Of a stretch of DNA of 64,000 bases, positions 28,296 through 35,873 are shown piece after piece; position 1 is the first letter of the stretch, and each line of letters opens with the position of its first letter. The stretch is from Pseudomonas silesiensis (GTDB lineage: Bacteria > Pseudomonadota > Gammaproteobacteria > Pseudomonadales > Pseudomonadaceae). The translations under genes were made by a program, and so were the position numbers. The notes below the pieces were generated by a model. That model worked only from the letters and a program-made list of their open reading frames with translations. It was not told the origin of the DNA and did no database searches. The stretch spans positions 3,616,501 to 3,680,500 of the forward strand of contig NZ_CP014870.1 in assembly GCF_001661075.1 (NCBI RefSeq). Direction: 5' to 3'.

Positions 28296-28459
28296 TGGCG
28301 CCCGGCCAGTGCCGCGCTTTCAGTGAAGTGCACCCGCTCGCGGTGCTCGGATTGTTTACCCGGGTTGAACGCCGACACGGGACGGTGGTAGCCCATCACC
28401 CGGGTCCAGACTTCGCAGCGTTGACGTTGAGCCTGGGGCAGTGTTTGCGGTGCGGTCAT
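28292..28459 (-). CDS. Separate glycyl-radical peptide of class III ribonucleotide reductase
   Basis: A 55-aa protein whose core TRVMGYHRPVSAFNPGKQ plus SEHRERVHF matches the extreme C-terminal glycyl-radical segment of NrdD enzymes (RV-x-GY...FN-x-GK). The Gly of MGY is the predicted radical site. The large NrdD encoded upstream ends after its zinc cysteines and lacks this segment, so the holoenzyme appears split into two chains. The start has CAAGGAG seven bases upstream. A REPIN separates it from nrdD. That split enzymes of this kind occur in pseudomonads is from memory and should be checked. Confidence 0.75.
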   Translation of the reverse strand: MTAPQTLPQAQRQRCEVWTRVMGYHRPVSAFNPGKQSEHRERVHFTESAALAGRQ

Positions 28460-28520
28460 GGTGAAGCTCCTTGCGGTTGAGTGGGTTGAAATCATTGAGC
28501 GGTGCTGACTCCCATCTCCC

Positions 28521-28614
28521 CCTGTAGGAGCCGGCTTGCTGGCGAAGACGGTCTGACATCCGGCATTGATGTTGGCTGACAGGCCGCCTTCGCTGGCAAG
28601 CCAGCTCCTACAGG
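28521..28614. repeat. REPIN between nrdD and the glycyl-radical peptide gene
   Basis: CCTGTAGGAGCCGGCTTGCT and its inverted partner CAGCTCCTACAGG flank about 55 bp. It lies 14 bp after the nrdD stop and 61 bp before the start of the next gene. Confidence 0.88.
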
Positions 28615-28628
28615 GGGTGTGGTCGGCT

Positions 28629-30644
28629 TCAGTGAAGGGAACCGCTCTGTTGTTCTTTTAGCAGCAGAACCTCGTCGCATTTGGGGCAGAACTCGTGTTC
28701 GCCATCGAGGTAGCCGTGCACCGGGCAGATGGAGAATGTCGGGGTCACGGTCAGGTACGGCAGGCGGAAGCGGCCAAGGGCCTTGCGCACCAGCTGTTTG
28801 CAGGCTTCGGTAGAGGAAATCCGCTCGGCCATGTACAGGTGCAGGACCGTGCCCCCGGTGTATTTGCATTGCAATTCGTCCTGCAGCTCCAGGGCTTCGA
28901 AGGGGTCGGCGGTGTAGCCCACCGGCAATTGCGAAGAGTTGGTGTAGTACGGCGCCTGGGTGCTGCCGGCCTGGAGGATGTCGGGGTAGCGCTTGATGTC
29001 CTCCTTGGCGAAGCGATAGGTGGTGCCTTCCGCCGGGGTCGCTTCGAGGTTGTACATATGCCCGGTTTCCTCCTGGAAACGCAGCAAGGTGGCGCGCACA
29101 TGGTCCAGCATATTCAGGGCAAACTGGCGGCCGTATTCGGTGTGCATGCCCTCCTTGTCGCAGGTGAAATTGCGCAGCATTTCATGCATGCCGTTGAGAC
29201 CGATGGTGGAGAAATGGTTGCGCAGGGTCCCGAGGTAACGCTTGGTGTAGGGGTACAAACCGGCATCCATGTGGTGCTGGATCACCTTGCGCTTGACCTC
29301 CAGGCTCTCCATCGCCAGCTCCATCAGCGTGTCCAGGCGCTGCAACAAGCCACTGACATTGCCCTTGAACACATGACCCAGGCGCGCACAGTTGATCGTC
29401 ACCACACCGAGCGATCCGGTCTGTTCCGCCGAGCCGAACAGGCCGCCGCCCCGCTTGAGCAACTCACGGACATCCAGCTGCAAGCGGCAGCACATCGAGC
29501 GCACCTGATTGGGCTGCAGGTCCGAATTGAGGAAGTTCTGGAAATACGGCAGGCCGTACCGCGCGGTCATTTCGAACAGGCGGTCGGCGTTTTCACTGTC
29601 CCATGGAAAATCATGGGTGATGTTGTAGGTCGGGATTGGAAAGGTGAACACCCGCCCTTTCGCATCGCCGGCCTGCATCACCTCGATGTAGGCGCGATTG
29701 AGCAGGTCCATTTCCACCTGCAGGTCGCCATAGGCAAAGGGCATTTCCTCTCCGCCGATGACGGGGATCTGCTCACGCAAATCCTGCGGGCAGACCCAGT
29801 CGAAGGTCAGGTTGGTAAACGGCGTCTGGGTGCCCCAGCGCGAAGGCACGTTGAGGTTGTAGATGAACTCCTGGATCGCCTGGCGCACCTCCTGGAAACT
29901 AAGTCGGTCCTTGCGCACGTAGGGGGCCAGGTAGGTGTCGAACGAGCTGAACGCCTGGGCACCGGCCCATTCGTTTTGCAGGGTGCCGAGGAAGTTCACC
30001 ATCTGCCCCAGGGCACTGCTCAGGTGCTTGGGCGGACCGGCTTCGACCCGCCCCGGCACCCCGTTGAGGCCCTCGTGCAGCAGGACGCGTAGCGACCAGC
30101 CGGCGCAGTAACCGGCGAGCATGTCGAGGTCGTGCACATGCAGGTCCGCCTCGCGGTGGGCCTGGCCAATGGCCTCGCTGTACACCTCGTCCAGCCAGTA
30201 GTTGGCGGTGACCTTGCCCGATACGTTAAGCACCAGCCCGCCCAGGGAATAGCCTTGATTGGCGTTGGCCTGGACTCGCCAGTCATCGCGGTCCAGGTAT
30301 TCGTTCATCGAGGTCGCCACTTCGACCAGGGTCCGGCGATCGCGGCGCAGGCGTCCGTGTTGTTCGCGGTAAACGATGTAGGCGCGCATGGCGAAGAAAA
30401 ACCCGGCGTCCATCAAGACGCGCTCGACACGGTCCTGGACCTGCTCGACGTGCAGTCTTGGCAATCCTTCCAGACGGGCCAGTACGGCTTCAAGCAAGCC
30501 GTCGACTTCATCTGCGGTGTATTCCCCGGTCGCCTTGCCGGCGGCGATCAACGCCTGGCGGATTTTGTCCGCGTCGAAGGCGACCAGACTGCCGTCGCGT
30601 TTGTGCAAACGGTTGAATCCTGTTGCGATCAGCGTGCTCTGCAT
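28629..30644 (-). CDS. nrdD: Anaerobic ribonucleoside-triphosphate reductase, catalytic body
   Basis: A 671-aa class III ribonucleotide reductase that makes dNTPs without oxygen. It has an N-terminal ATP-cone (about residues 10-100), then the barrel with ADLHVHDLDMLAGYCAGW, the active-site region SMCCRLQLD (about residue 385) and SLGVVTINCARLGH. A C-terminal zinc site follows (CPVHGYLDGEHEFCPKCD), ending LKEQQSGSLH. The glycyl-radical tail expected after the zinc site is absent and is found in the next small gene. The promoter carries an Anr/Dnr box and two NrdR-like boxes. Confidence 0.93.
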   Translation of the reverse strand: MQSTLIATGFNRLHKRDGSLVAFDADKIRQALIAAGKATGEYTADEVDGLLEAVLARLEGLPRLHVEQVQDRVERVLMDAGFFFAMRAYIVYREQHGRLRRDRRTLVEVATSMNEYLDRDDWRVQANANQGYSLGGLVLNVSGKVTANYWLDEVYSEAIGQAHREADLHVHDLDMLAGYCAGWSLRVLLHEGLNGVPGRVEAGPPKHLSSALGQMVNFLGTLQNEWAGAQAFSSFDTYLAPYVRKDRLSFQEVRQAIQEFIYNLNVPSRWGTQTPFTNLTFDWVCPQDLREQIPVIGGEEMPFAYGDLQVEMDLLNRAYIEVMQAGDAKGRVFTFPIPTYNITHDFPWDSENADRLFEMTARYGLPYFQNFLNSDLQPNQVRSMCCRLQLDVRELLKRGGGLFGSAEQTGSLGVVTINCARLGHVFKGNVSGLLQRLDTLMELAMESLEVKRKVIQHHMDAGLYPYTKRYLGTLRNHFSTIGLNGMHEMLRNFTCDKEGMHTEYGRQFALNMLDHVRATLLRFQEETGHMYNLEATPAEGTTYRFAKEDIKRYPDILQAGSTQAPYYTNSSQLPVGYTADPFEALELQDELQCKYTGGTVLHLYMAERISSTEACKQLVRKALGRFRLPYLTVTPTFSICPVHGYLDGEHEFCPKCDEVLLLKEQQSGSLH

Positions 30645-30656
30645 TCGGGGCTCCAG

Positions 30657-30703
30657 ACACTACATATAGATGTTTAAAATAAAATAAACACAACATGCAG
30701 TGT
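30657..30703 (-). promoter_or_regulatory. Pair of NrdR-like boxes upstream of nrdD
   Basis: Two 16-bp sites, ACACTACATATAGATG (30657-30672) and ACACAACATGCAGTGT (30688-30703), resemble the NrdR consensus acaCwAtATaTwGtgt. They start exactly 31 bp apart (three helical turns), the spacing known for NrdR operators. They lie just upstream of the nrdD start, suited to repression. Confidence 0.65.
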
Positions 30704-30731
30704 AGATTACGGATAAAGGGCTGATCTGCAA

Positions 30732-30745
30732 TTGATCGATATCAA
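30732..30745. promoter_or_regulatory. Anr/Dnr (FNR-type) box upstream of nrdD
   Basis: TTGAT-CGAT-ATCAA is a perfect palindromic match to the FNR-family consensus TTGAT-N4-ATCAA, 88 bp upstream of the nrdD start. It predicts anaerobic activation. Confidence 0.85.
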
Positions 30746-30799
30746 GAATTCCCGGACAAAGCGAAAGACGCAAATGAATGACATGCCCGGGATAACGTC

Positions 30800-30902
30800 C
30801 CTGTAGGAGCGAGCTTGCTCGCGATGGACTTCAAGCTGATGCGTTTCGTCAGGAACCCCACGTAATCGTTAACGACCATCGCGAGCAAGCTCGCGCCTAC
30901 AG
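30800..30902. repeat. REPIN between nrdD promoter and moaA
   Basis: CCTGTAGGAGCGAGCTTGCT with GCGATGG, and its inverted copy (CCATCGCGAGCAAGCTCG...CTACAGG), surround about 50 bp. It lies right after the moaA stop and may stabilise the nar operon 3' end. Confidence 0.9.
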
Positions 30903-30914
30903 GGGCTGGTCAGT

Positions 30915-31907
30915 TCAACCGCCGCTCATGCTCATGAACCGTACGATCTGCACCTCCCCCTCCGGGCTGAAATCATGGCGCAGGGGCTTGCCGCGCAAGG
31001 CGTTGTGGATTGCATTGATCACCGGCTGGTCATCCAGCGGATAACGCCGCAGCAATCCGCGTAAATCCAGGGCATCCTCCTGCCCCAGGCACAGCAACAG
31101 CTTCCCCTCCACGGTCATCCGCACCCGATTGCAGCTGCCACAGAAGTTGTGGCTGTTGGGTGAAATGAAGCCGATGCGGGTGTCGGGGTGGCGCTCCAGG
31201 CGCACATAACGCGCCGGTCCGCCGCTGTTTTCCGTGCTGTCGAGCAAGCGATGCCGCCCAGCGATCAGTGTGCGCACTTCGTCGCTGGAACAAAACGACT
31301 CGCCCCGGGAACGCCCGACATCGCCCAGGGGCATCTCCTCGATAAAGCTGATATCGATGCGCTGGTCGATGGCGTATTGCACCAGTGCCGGGACCTCATC
31401 GAAATTACGCCCCTTCATCACCACGCAGTTGAGTTTGACTCGCTCGAACCCCGCGCCGCGCGCCGCTTCAATGCCGCCCAGCACCTGGTCGAGATCGCCG
31501 TTGCGGGTGATCGCCCGAAACTTCTGCCCGTCCAGGCTATCGAGGCTGATGTTCATCCGTTTGACCCCGGCCTCTACCAATGGCCTGGCCAGCCGCCCCA
31601 ATTGCGAGCCGTTGCTGGTCATCACCAGTTCACGCAAACCGGGCAAGGCGGCGATGTTGCGGCACAAACCGACAATGCCCGGGCGAATCAGCGGCTCGCC
31701 ACCGGTGAGGCGGATCTTGCGCACGCCCTGGCCGACGAACAGCGTCGCCAAACGCTGCAACTCCTCCAGGGTGAGCACCTGCTGACGCGGCAGGAAGGTC
31801 ATGTTTTTCGCCATGCAATACACACAGCGAAAATCACACCGGTCCGTCACCGACATCCGCAGATAATCGATCTGGCGTCCAAAACCATCTTGCATCACAG
31901 CGTTCAT
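30915..31907 (-). CDS. moaA: GTP 3',8-cyclase MoaA (molybdopterin synthesis)
   Basis: A 330-aa radical-SAM enzyme for the first step of molybdenum cofactor synthesis. The N-terminal cluster motif is Cys24, Cys28 and Cys31 ([12 protein letters not shown]). A second cluster uses the C-terminal C-x2-C...C set (FCGSCNRVR ... LLLC), and the chain ends in the conserved Gly-Gly. The start is fixed by GGGAG upstream of ATG 31907; a further upstream extension is open but lacks a site. It is the last gene of narK1K2GHJI, placing cofactor synthesis with the enzyme that needs it. Confidence 0.95.
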   Translation of the reverse strand: MNAVMQDGFGRQIDYLRMSVTDRCDFRCVYCMAKNMTFLPRQQVLTLEELQRLATLFVGQGVRKIRLTGGEPLIRPGIVGLCRNIAALPGLRELVMTSNGSQLGRLARPLVEAGVKRMNISLDSLDGQKFRAITRNGDLDQVLGGIEAARGAGFERVKLNCVVMKGRNFDEVPALVQYAIDQRIDISFIEEMPLGDVGRSRGESFCSSDEVRTLIAGRHRLLDSTENSGGPARYVRLERHPDTRIGFISPNSHNFCGSCNRVRMTVEGKLLLCLGQEDALDLRGLLRRYPLDDQPVINAIHNALRGKPLRHDFSPEGEVQIVRFMSMSGG

Positions 31908-31932
31908 CACATCTCCCGGTTTGCCTCGATGC

Positions 31933-32892
31933 TCACTGCACCAGCGGTGAGTCGGCGCCCTGCAAATGGATGCCACGAATATCCGCTGCACCAATCAGGG
32001 TTTGCAGATACTGCACCAGCGCTTTCTGCCAGACGCCTTGCTGCAACTGCGTGCGGATCGCCGTCGACACCACTTCATAGGGCAACGGCATGCCTTCGAT
32101 TCGTTGATCGACACTGATCACATGCCAGCCGTAGCGACTTTCCAGCGGTTTGCTGGCCAGGCCCGGTGCCAGGGTGAACAATTGACGCTCCAGTTCAGGC
32201 ACAGTCTGGCCCTTGCTGATCTGCCCCAAAGAACCGCCTTGAGCCTTCGATGGGCAGGCCGAATATTTCACGGCCAGCTCGGCGAAACTGCCGGGGAATT
32301 CTTCCAGTCGTTGCAGCAGAACTTCCGCCTGATCATGCGCAACGGCGCGCGCCTCGACATCATCCGGTGCGCATTCGAGCAGAATGTGCCGAACCGCCAG
32401 CAACGGTGCGCTGTGGAAGCGCCCGCGATTATTTTCGTAGTAGCGCAGGCTGGTTTCCTCGTCACACTGAGGCACGGTCACCTCACGCTCCAGGAGCAAG
32501 CGCGTGGCCGCTTCTTCTTCGTTCTCACCGGCCCCGATCTCCAGCGCCACACCGAGCTCGGCGATGCGCTGCTGCAACAGTTCGCGGATCACCAGCGCCC
32601 GGGCGGCCAGATAGACCGCCTCCTCGCGGCTTTCGGCCGGGTGATATTGCAGCTCCTGGGCCATCGCCTCCGGGGTGATCGACACCTCGTTGACGCTGAT
32701 GATCGGCCACTCCTGTTCACTGCTGGCGATCAACTGCGCCGGAGCGTCATCAGCCGCCGCAGGCTCCACCGGCAGCGCTTCGAACTGCGCCTGTGCTACC
32801 GGCGCGATCTCGAGGACCTCCTCGGCTTTTTTGGAAGAACCGCAGCCACCGCTGCCCCCTTTACCGCCACCACATCCACATCCACCTGACAT
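31933..32892 (-). CDS. Parvulin-type peptidyl-prolyl isomerase of the nar operon
   Basis: A 319-aa protein. Residues 1-20 are a Gly/Cys-rich head ([20 protein letters not shown]), then an acidic linker, a helical chaperone-like part and a rotamase domain (about residues 175-265; [39 protein letters not shown]). It resembles NifM-type isomerases and is found after narI in pseudomonads. It presumably helps fold nitrate reductase. No signal peptide. The Cys-rich head could bind metal, which is inference. Confidence 0.85.
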   Translation of the reverse strand: MSGGCGCGGGKGGSGGCGSSKKAEEVLEIAPVAQAQFEALPVEPAAADDAPAQLIASSEQEWPIISVNEVSITPEAMAQELQYHPAESREEAVYLAARALVIRELLQQRIAELGVALEIGAGENEEEAATRLLLEREVTVPQCDEETSLRYYENNRGRFHSAPLLAVRHILLECAPDDVEARAVAHDQAEVLLQRLEEFPGSFAELAVKYSACPSKAQGGSLGQISKGQTVPELERQLFTLAPGLASKPLESRYGWHVISVDQRIEGMPLPYEVVSTAIRTQLQQGVWQKALVQYLQTLIGAADIRGIHLQGADSPLVQ

Positions 32893-32902
32893 GATTGTCT
32901 CC

Positions 32903-33583
32903 TCAGTACTTCTGACGAACGATTTGATAACGACGCCCCAGGTACCAGATCGGTGCGCTGATCATGTGTACGAGACGTGTGAAGGGGAACAGCACAAACA
33001 GGGTCAAGCCGAGAAACACGTGCAACTTGTAGATCAGCCCGACCGGTGCGATGGCCGCCGCTGCTTCCACCGGACGCAACAGCACGGTGTTCTGCGCCCA
33101 ATCGGCGAGCATCACCATGACCGAGCCGTCCATATGCCCGGTGGACGCGACGATTGTCAGCAGACCGAGCAGCAACTGCGCCAGCAGCACCAGCAGAATC
33201 AGGATGTCCGAAGGACTGGAGGTGGCACGGACCCGAGGGTCGCTGAGCCGCCGGTTAACCAGCATCAGCAGGCCGATCAGGCACAGCAGGCCGAAGAACC
33301 CGCCCGAGACCATTGCCAGCAACTGCTTGTTCTCAGTGCTGATCACGTGGTGATAAATCGACGCCGGGGTCAGCAGGCCGACAAAGTGTCCGGCCAGCAC
33401 GAACAACACACCGATGTGGAAGAAGTTGCTCGCCACGCGCATGCCGCGCTGATTGAGCATCTGGCTGGAGCCCGCCTTCCAGGTGTACTGCGACAGATCG
33501 AAGCGCGCCCAGCTGCCAATCAGGCAAATCGCCAGGGCGAAATAGGGATAGACCCCGAACAACAACAGGTTCCATTTAGACAT
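32903..33583 (-). CDS. narI: Respiratory nitrate reductase gamma subunit (cytochrome b)
   Basis: A 226-aa inner-membrane cytochrome with about five TM segments and the paired His ligands for two hemes (for example HIGVLFVLAGHFVG and the C-terminal KLHVFLGLTLFVLFPFTRLVH). It oxidises quinol and passes electrons to NarH. The start overlaps the end of narJ by 8 bp. It ends 10 bp before the isomerase gene. Confidence 0.96.
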   Translation of the reverse strand: MSKWNLLLFGVYPYFALAICLIGSWARFDLSQYTWKAGSSQMLNQRGMRVASNFFHIGVLFVLAGHFVGLLTPASIYHHVISTENKQLLAMVSGGFFGLLCLIGLLMLVNRRLSDPRVRATSSPSDILILLVLLAQLLLGLLTIVASTGHMDGSVMVMLADWAQNTVLLRPVEAAAAIAPVGLIYKLHVFLGLTLFVLFPFTRLVHMISAPIWYLGRRYQIVRQKY

Positions 33584-34331
33584 TGCCTACCTCCTTGGCT
33601 GGCACGGCGGCCAACCCTTCATGCTGAAAATCCACCCAGTGCAACGGCACCGCGCTTTCTTCCCGGGCCTTGCCCGGTGCGCTCGGCAGCGAACTGCAAC
33701 GGTCCTGCTGTTCGGCCTGGAGGAAATCCACGGCCTCCTCTTCCCAGATCTTGTCGAGGGCTTCGAGGGAGTCGTCGCGCGGTTCCGCCGCGACCTGCGC
33801 CCGCAGGTCGGCGACCGCTTGATGGGGCTCGGCCCCGGCAATCTGCAGCAATGCCCGGAAGCAACTGGCATAGGCGCTTTCACGCTCTTCCAGACGCGCC
33901 GCGAGCAAGGCCAGCAGGTGCGATACATCCGCCAGGCCCTCGCGGGCCTCGATGTCTTCGCGGGTGGACAGGAACTCCAGATACAGCGGGATATAGTCCG
34001 GCAGCTCCTTGACGCCGATGGCAAAACCGGCGGCTTCGTATTGCGCCATCATGTCGACCATGGCCTGGCCACGGTCCCGGGACTCGCCGTGCACGTGCTC
34101 GAACAACAGTAGCGACAACGAGCGCCCCCGACCGAACAGCGCACCGTAGTGTTCCTGCCCGTCCATCAGGTCATTGGCGCAGATCAGCTCGAGCAATTCG
34201 AACAACGCCGCGCGCTGCTTCGGGCTGATTTCCCGGCACTGAATGATCGCTTGCTCCAGTTCGTCGCGACCGCCAATCAGTGTCTCGGTCGGGTAATCGA
34301 GCAACAGCGAAATCACTTTGAGAATTTGCAT
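33576..34331 (-). CDS. narJ: Nitrate reductase assembly chaperone NarJ
   Basis: A 251-aa cytoplasmic chaperone that binds apo-NarG for cofactor insertion. It starts MQILKVISLLLDYPTETL and contains the family motif PDYIPLYLEFLS (about residues 113-124). The ATG lies 2 bp after the narH stop, with GGAGGAG upstream. The acidic C-terminal tail is typical. Confidence 0.94.
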   Translation of the reverse strand: MQILKVISLLLDYPTETLIGGRDELEQAIIQCREISPKQRAALFELLELICANDLMDGQEHYGALFGRGRSLSLLLFEHVHGESRDRGQAMVDMMAQYEAAGFAIGVKELPDYIPLYLEFLSTREDIEAREGLADVSHLLALLAARLEERESAYASCFRALLQIAGAEPHQAVADLRAQVAAEPRDDSLEALDKIWEEEAVDFLQAEQQDRCSSLPSAPGKAREESAVPLHWVDFQHEGLAAVPAKEVGNV

Positions 34332-34333
34332 GC

Positions 34334-35872
34334 TCACTCCTCCCACAACTGCACGGTTTTCAGGATGTCGCGGCGGTTGGCCTTCTTGGCGCCGAACATG
34401 TTGGTGTCGGAGCTGCCGCTACAGCCGCTGCCGAAACTGAAGCCACACCCGGAACGCTCGGCGAAGGCGTCGCTCATGGCGTCCTCGCGGTGGGCACTTG
34501 GCACCACAAAACGGTCTTCATAGTTGGCGATCGCCAGGTAGCGGTACATCTCCTCGACCTGGGCCACGCTCAGGCCGACATCCTCAAGCACTTGCAGGTC
34601 CTGAACACCGTCGACCTGCTCGGAACGTTTGTAGGCGCGCATCGCCAGCAAGCGTTTCAGCGCACGCTTGACCGGTTTTTCATCGCCCGCCGTCAGCAGG
34701 TTGGCCAGGTACTTCAGTGGAATGCGCAGGCTGTCGACGTCCGGGATCACCCCGTTCATGCCGACGGTGCCGGCGGTCGCGGCGTTCTGGATCGGCGACA
34801 GTGGCGGTACGTACCAGACCATCGGCAAGGTGCGGTATTCCGGGTGCAGCGGCAGGGCGAGTTTCCAGTCCACGGCCATTTTGTAGACCGGCGAACGCTG
34901 AGCGGAATCGATCACCGATTGCGGTACGCCATCGGCCAGGGCCTGACGAATCACTGCCGGATCGTTCGGATCGAGGAAGATCTCCAGTTGTTTCTCGTAC
35001 AGGTCCTGCTCATTGGCGGTGCTCGCCACTTCGCTGATGCGGTCGGCGTCATACAGCAGCACACCGAGGTAACGAATGCGTCCGACGCAGGTTTCCGCGC
35101 AAACGGTCGGCATCCCGGCTTCGATACGCGGGTAGCAGAAGATGCATTTCTCGGACTTGCCGCTCTTCCAGTTGAAATAGATCTTCTTGTACGGGCAGCC
35201 GCTGATGCACATCCGCCAGCCACGGCACTTTTCCTGGTCAATCAGGACGATGCCGTCTTCTTCACGCTTGTAGATCGCCCCGCTCGGGCAAGCCGCTGCG
35301 CACGTCGGGTTGAGGCAGTGCTCGCACAGGCGCGGCAAATACATCATGAAGGTGTTTTCGTACTCGCCGTAAATGTCCGCCTGAATCTTGTCGAAGTTCT
35401 TGTCCTTGCGACGCTTGGCGAATTCGGTGCCGAGGATTTCCTCCCAGTTCGGGCCCCACTCGATTTTCTCCATGCGCTTGCCGGAGATCAGCGAGCGCGG
35501 ACGCGCAGTGGGCTGATGCTCGCCCAGCGGCGCGGTGTGCAGGTGCTGGTAATCGAAGTCGAAGGGTTCGTAGTAATCGTCGAGGCTCGGTAGATCCGGG
35601 TTGGCGAAAATGTTCGCCAACACGCGAAATTTACCGCCGATGCGCGGGTTGATCGTGCCGTTGGCATTGCGGATCCAGCCGCCCTTCCACTTGTCCTGGT
35701 TTTCCCATTCTTTCGGGTAGCCGATCCCGGGTTTCGATTCGACGTTGTTGAACCAGGCGTATTCCATGCCTTCGCGGCTGGTCCAGACGTTTTTGCAGGT
35801 GATGGAACAGGTGTGGCAACCGATGCATTTGTCCAGGTTCAGAACCATGCCGATTTGTGAGCGAATCTTCAT
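34334..35872 (-). CDS. narH: Respiratory nitrate reductase beta subunit (Fe-S)
   Basis: A 512-aa iron-sulfur subunit starting MKIRSQIGMVLNLDKCIGCH. Four Cys clusters are visible, including CIGCHTCSITCK, LCEHCLNPTCAAACP and CRGWRMCISGCPY, where the Trp replaces a Cys and creates the 3Fe-4S site. It transfers electrons from NarI to NarG. The start is set by GAGGAGAACTGAG across the narG stop. It ends with a Gly/Cys-rich tail (GCGFSFGSGCSGS). Confidence 0.96.
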   Translation of the reverse strand: MKIRSQIGMVLNLDKCIGCHTCSITCKNVWTSREGMEYAWFNNVESKPGIGYPKEWENQDKWKGGWIRNANGTINPRIGGKFRVLANIFANPDLPSLDDYYEPFDFDYQHLHTAPLGEHQPTARPRSLISGKRMEKIEWGPNWEEILGTEFAKRRKDKNFDKIQADIYGEYENTFMMYLPRLCEHCLNPTCAAACPSGAIYKREEDGIVLIDQEKCRGWRMCISGCPYKKIYFNWKSGKSEKCIFCYPRIEAGMPTVCAETCVGRIRYLGVLLYDADRISEVASTANEQDLYEKQLEIFLDPNDPAVIRQALADGVPQSVIDSAQRSPVYKMAVDWKLALPLHPEYRTLPMVWYVPPLSPIQNAATAGTVGMNGVIPDVDSLRIPLKYLANLLTAGDEKPVKRALKRLLAMRAYKRSEQVDGVQDLQVLEDVGLSVAQVEEMYRYLAIANYEDRFVVPSAHREDAMSDAFAERSGCGFSFGSGCSGSSDTNMFGAKKANRRDILKTVQLWEE

Positions 35873-35873
35873 C

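Noticed and set aside
28695..30092. A 465-codon plus-strand frame opposite nrdD
   Set aside because: Antisense shadow with no recognisable motif.
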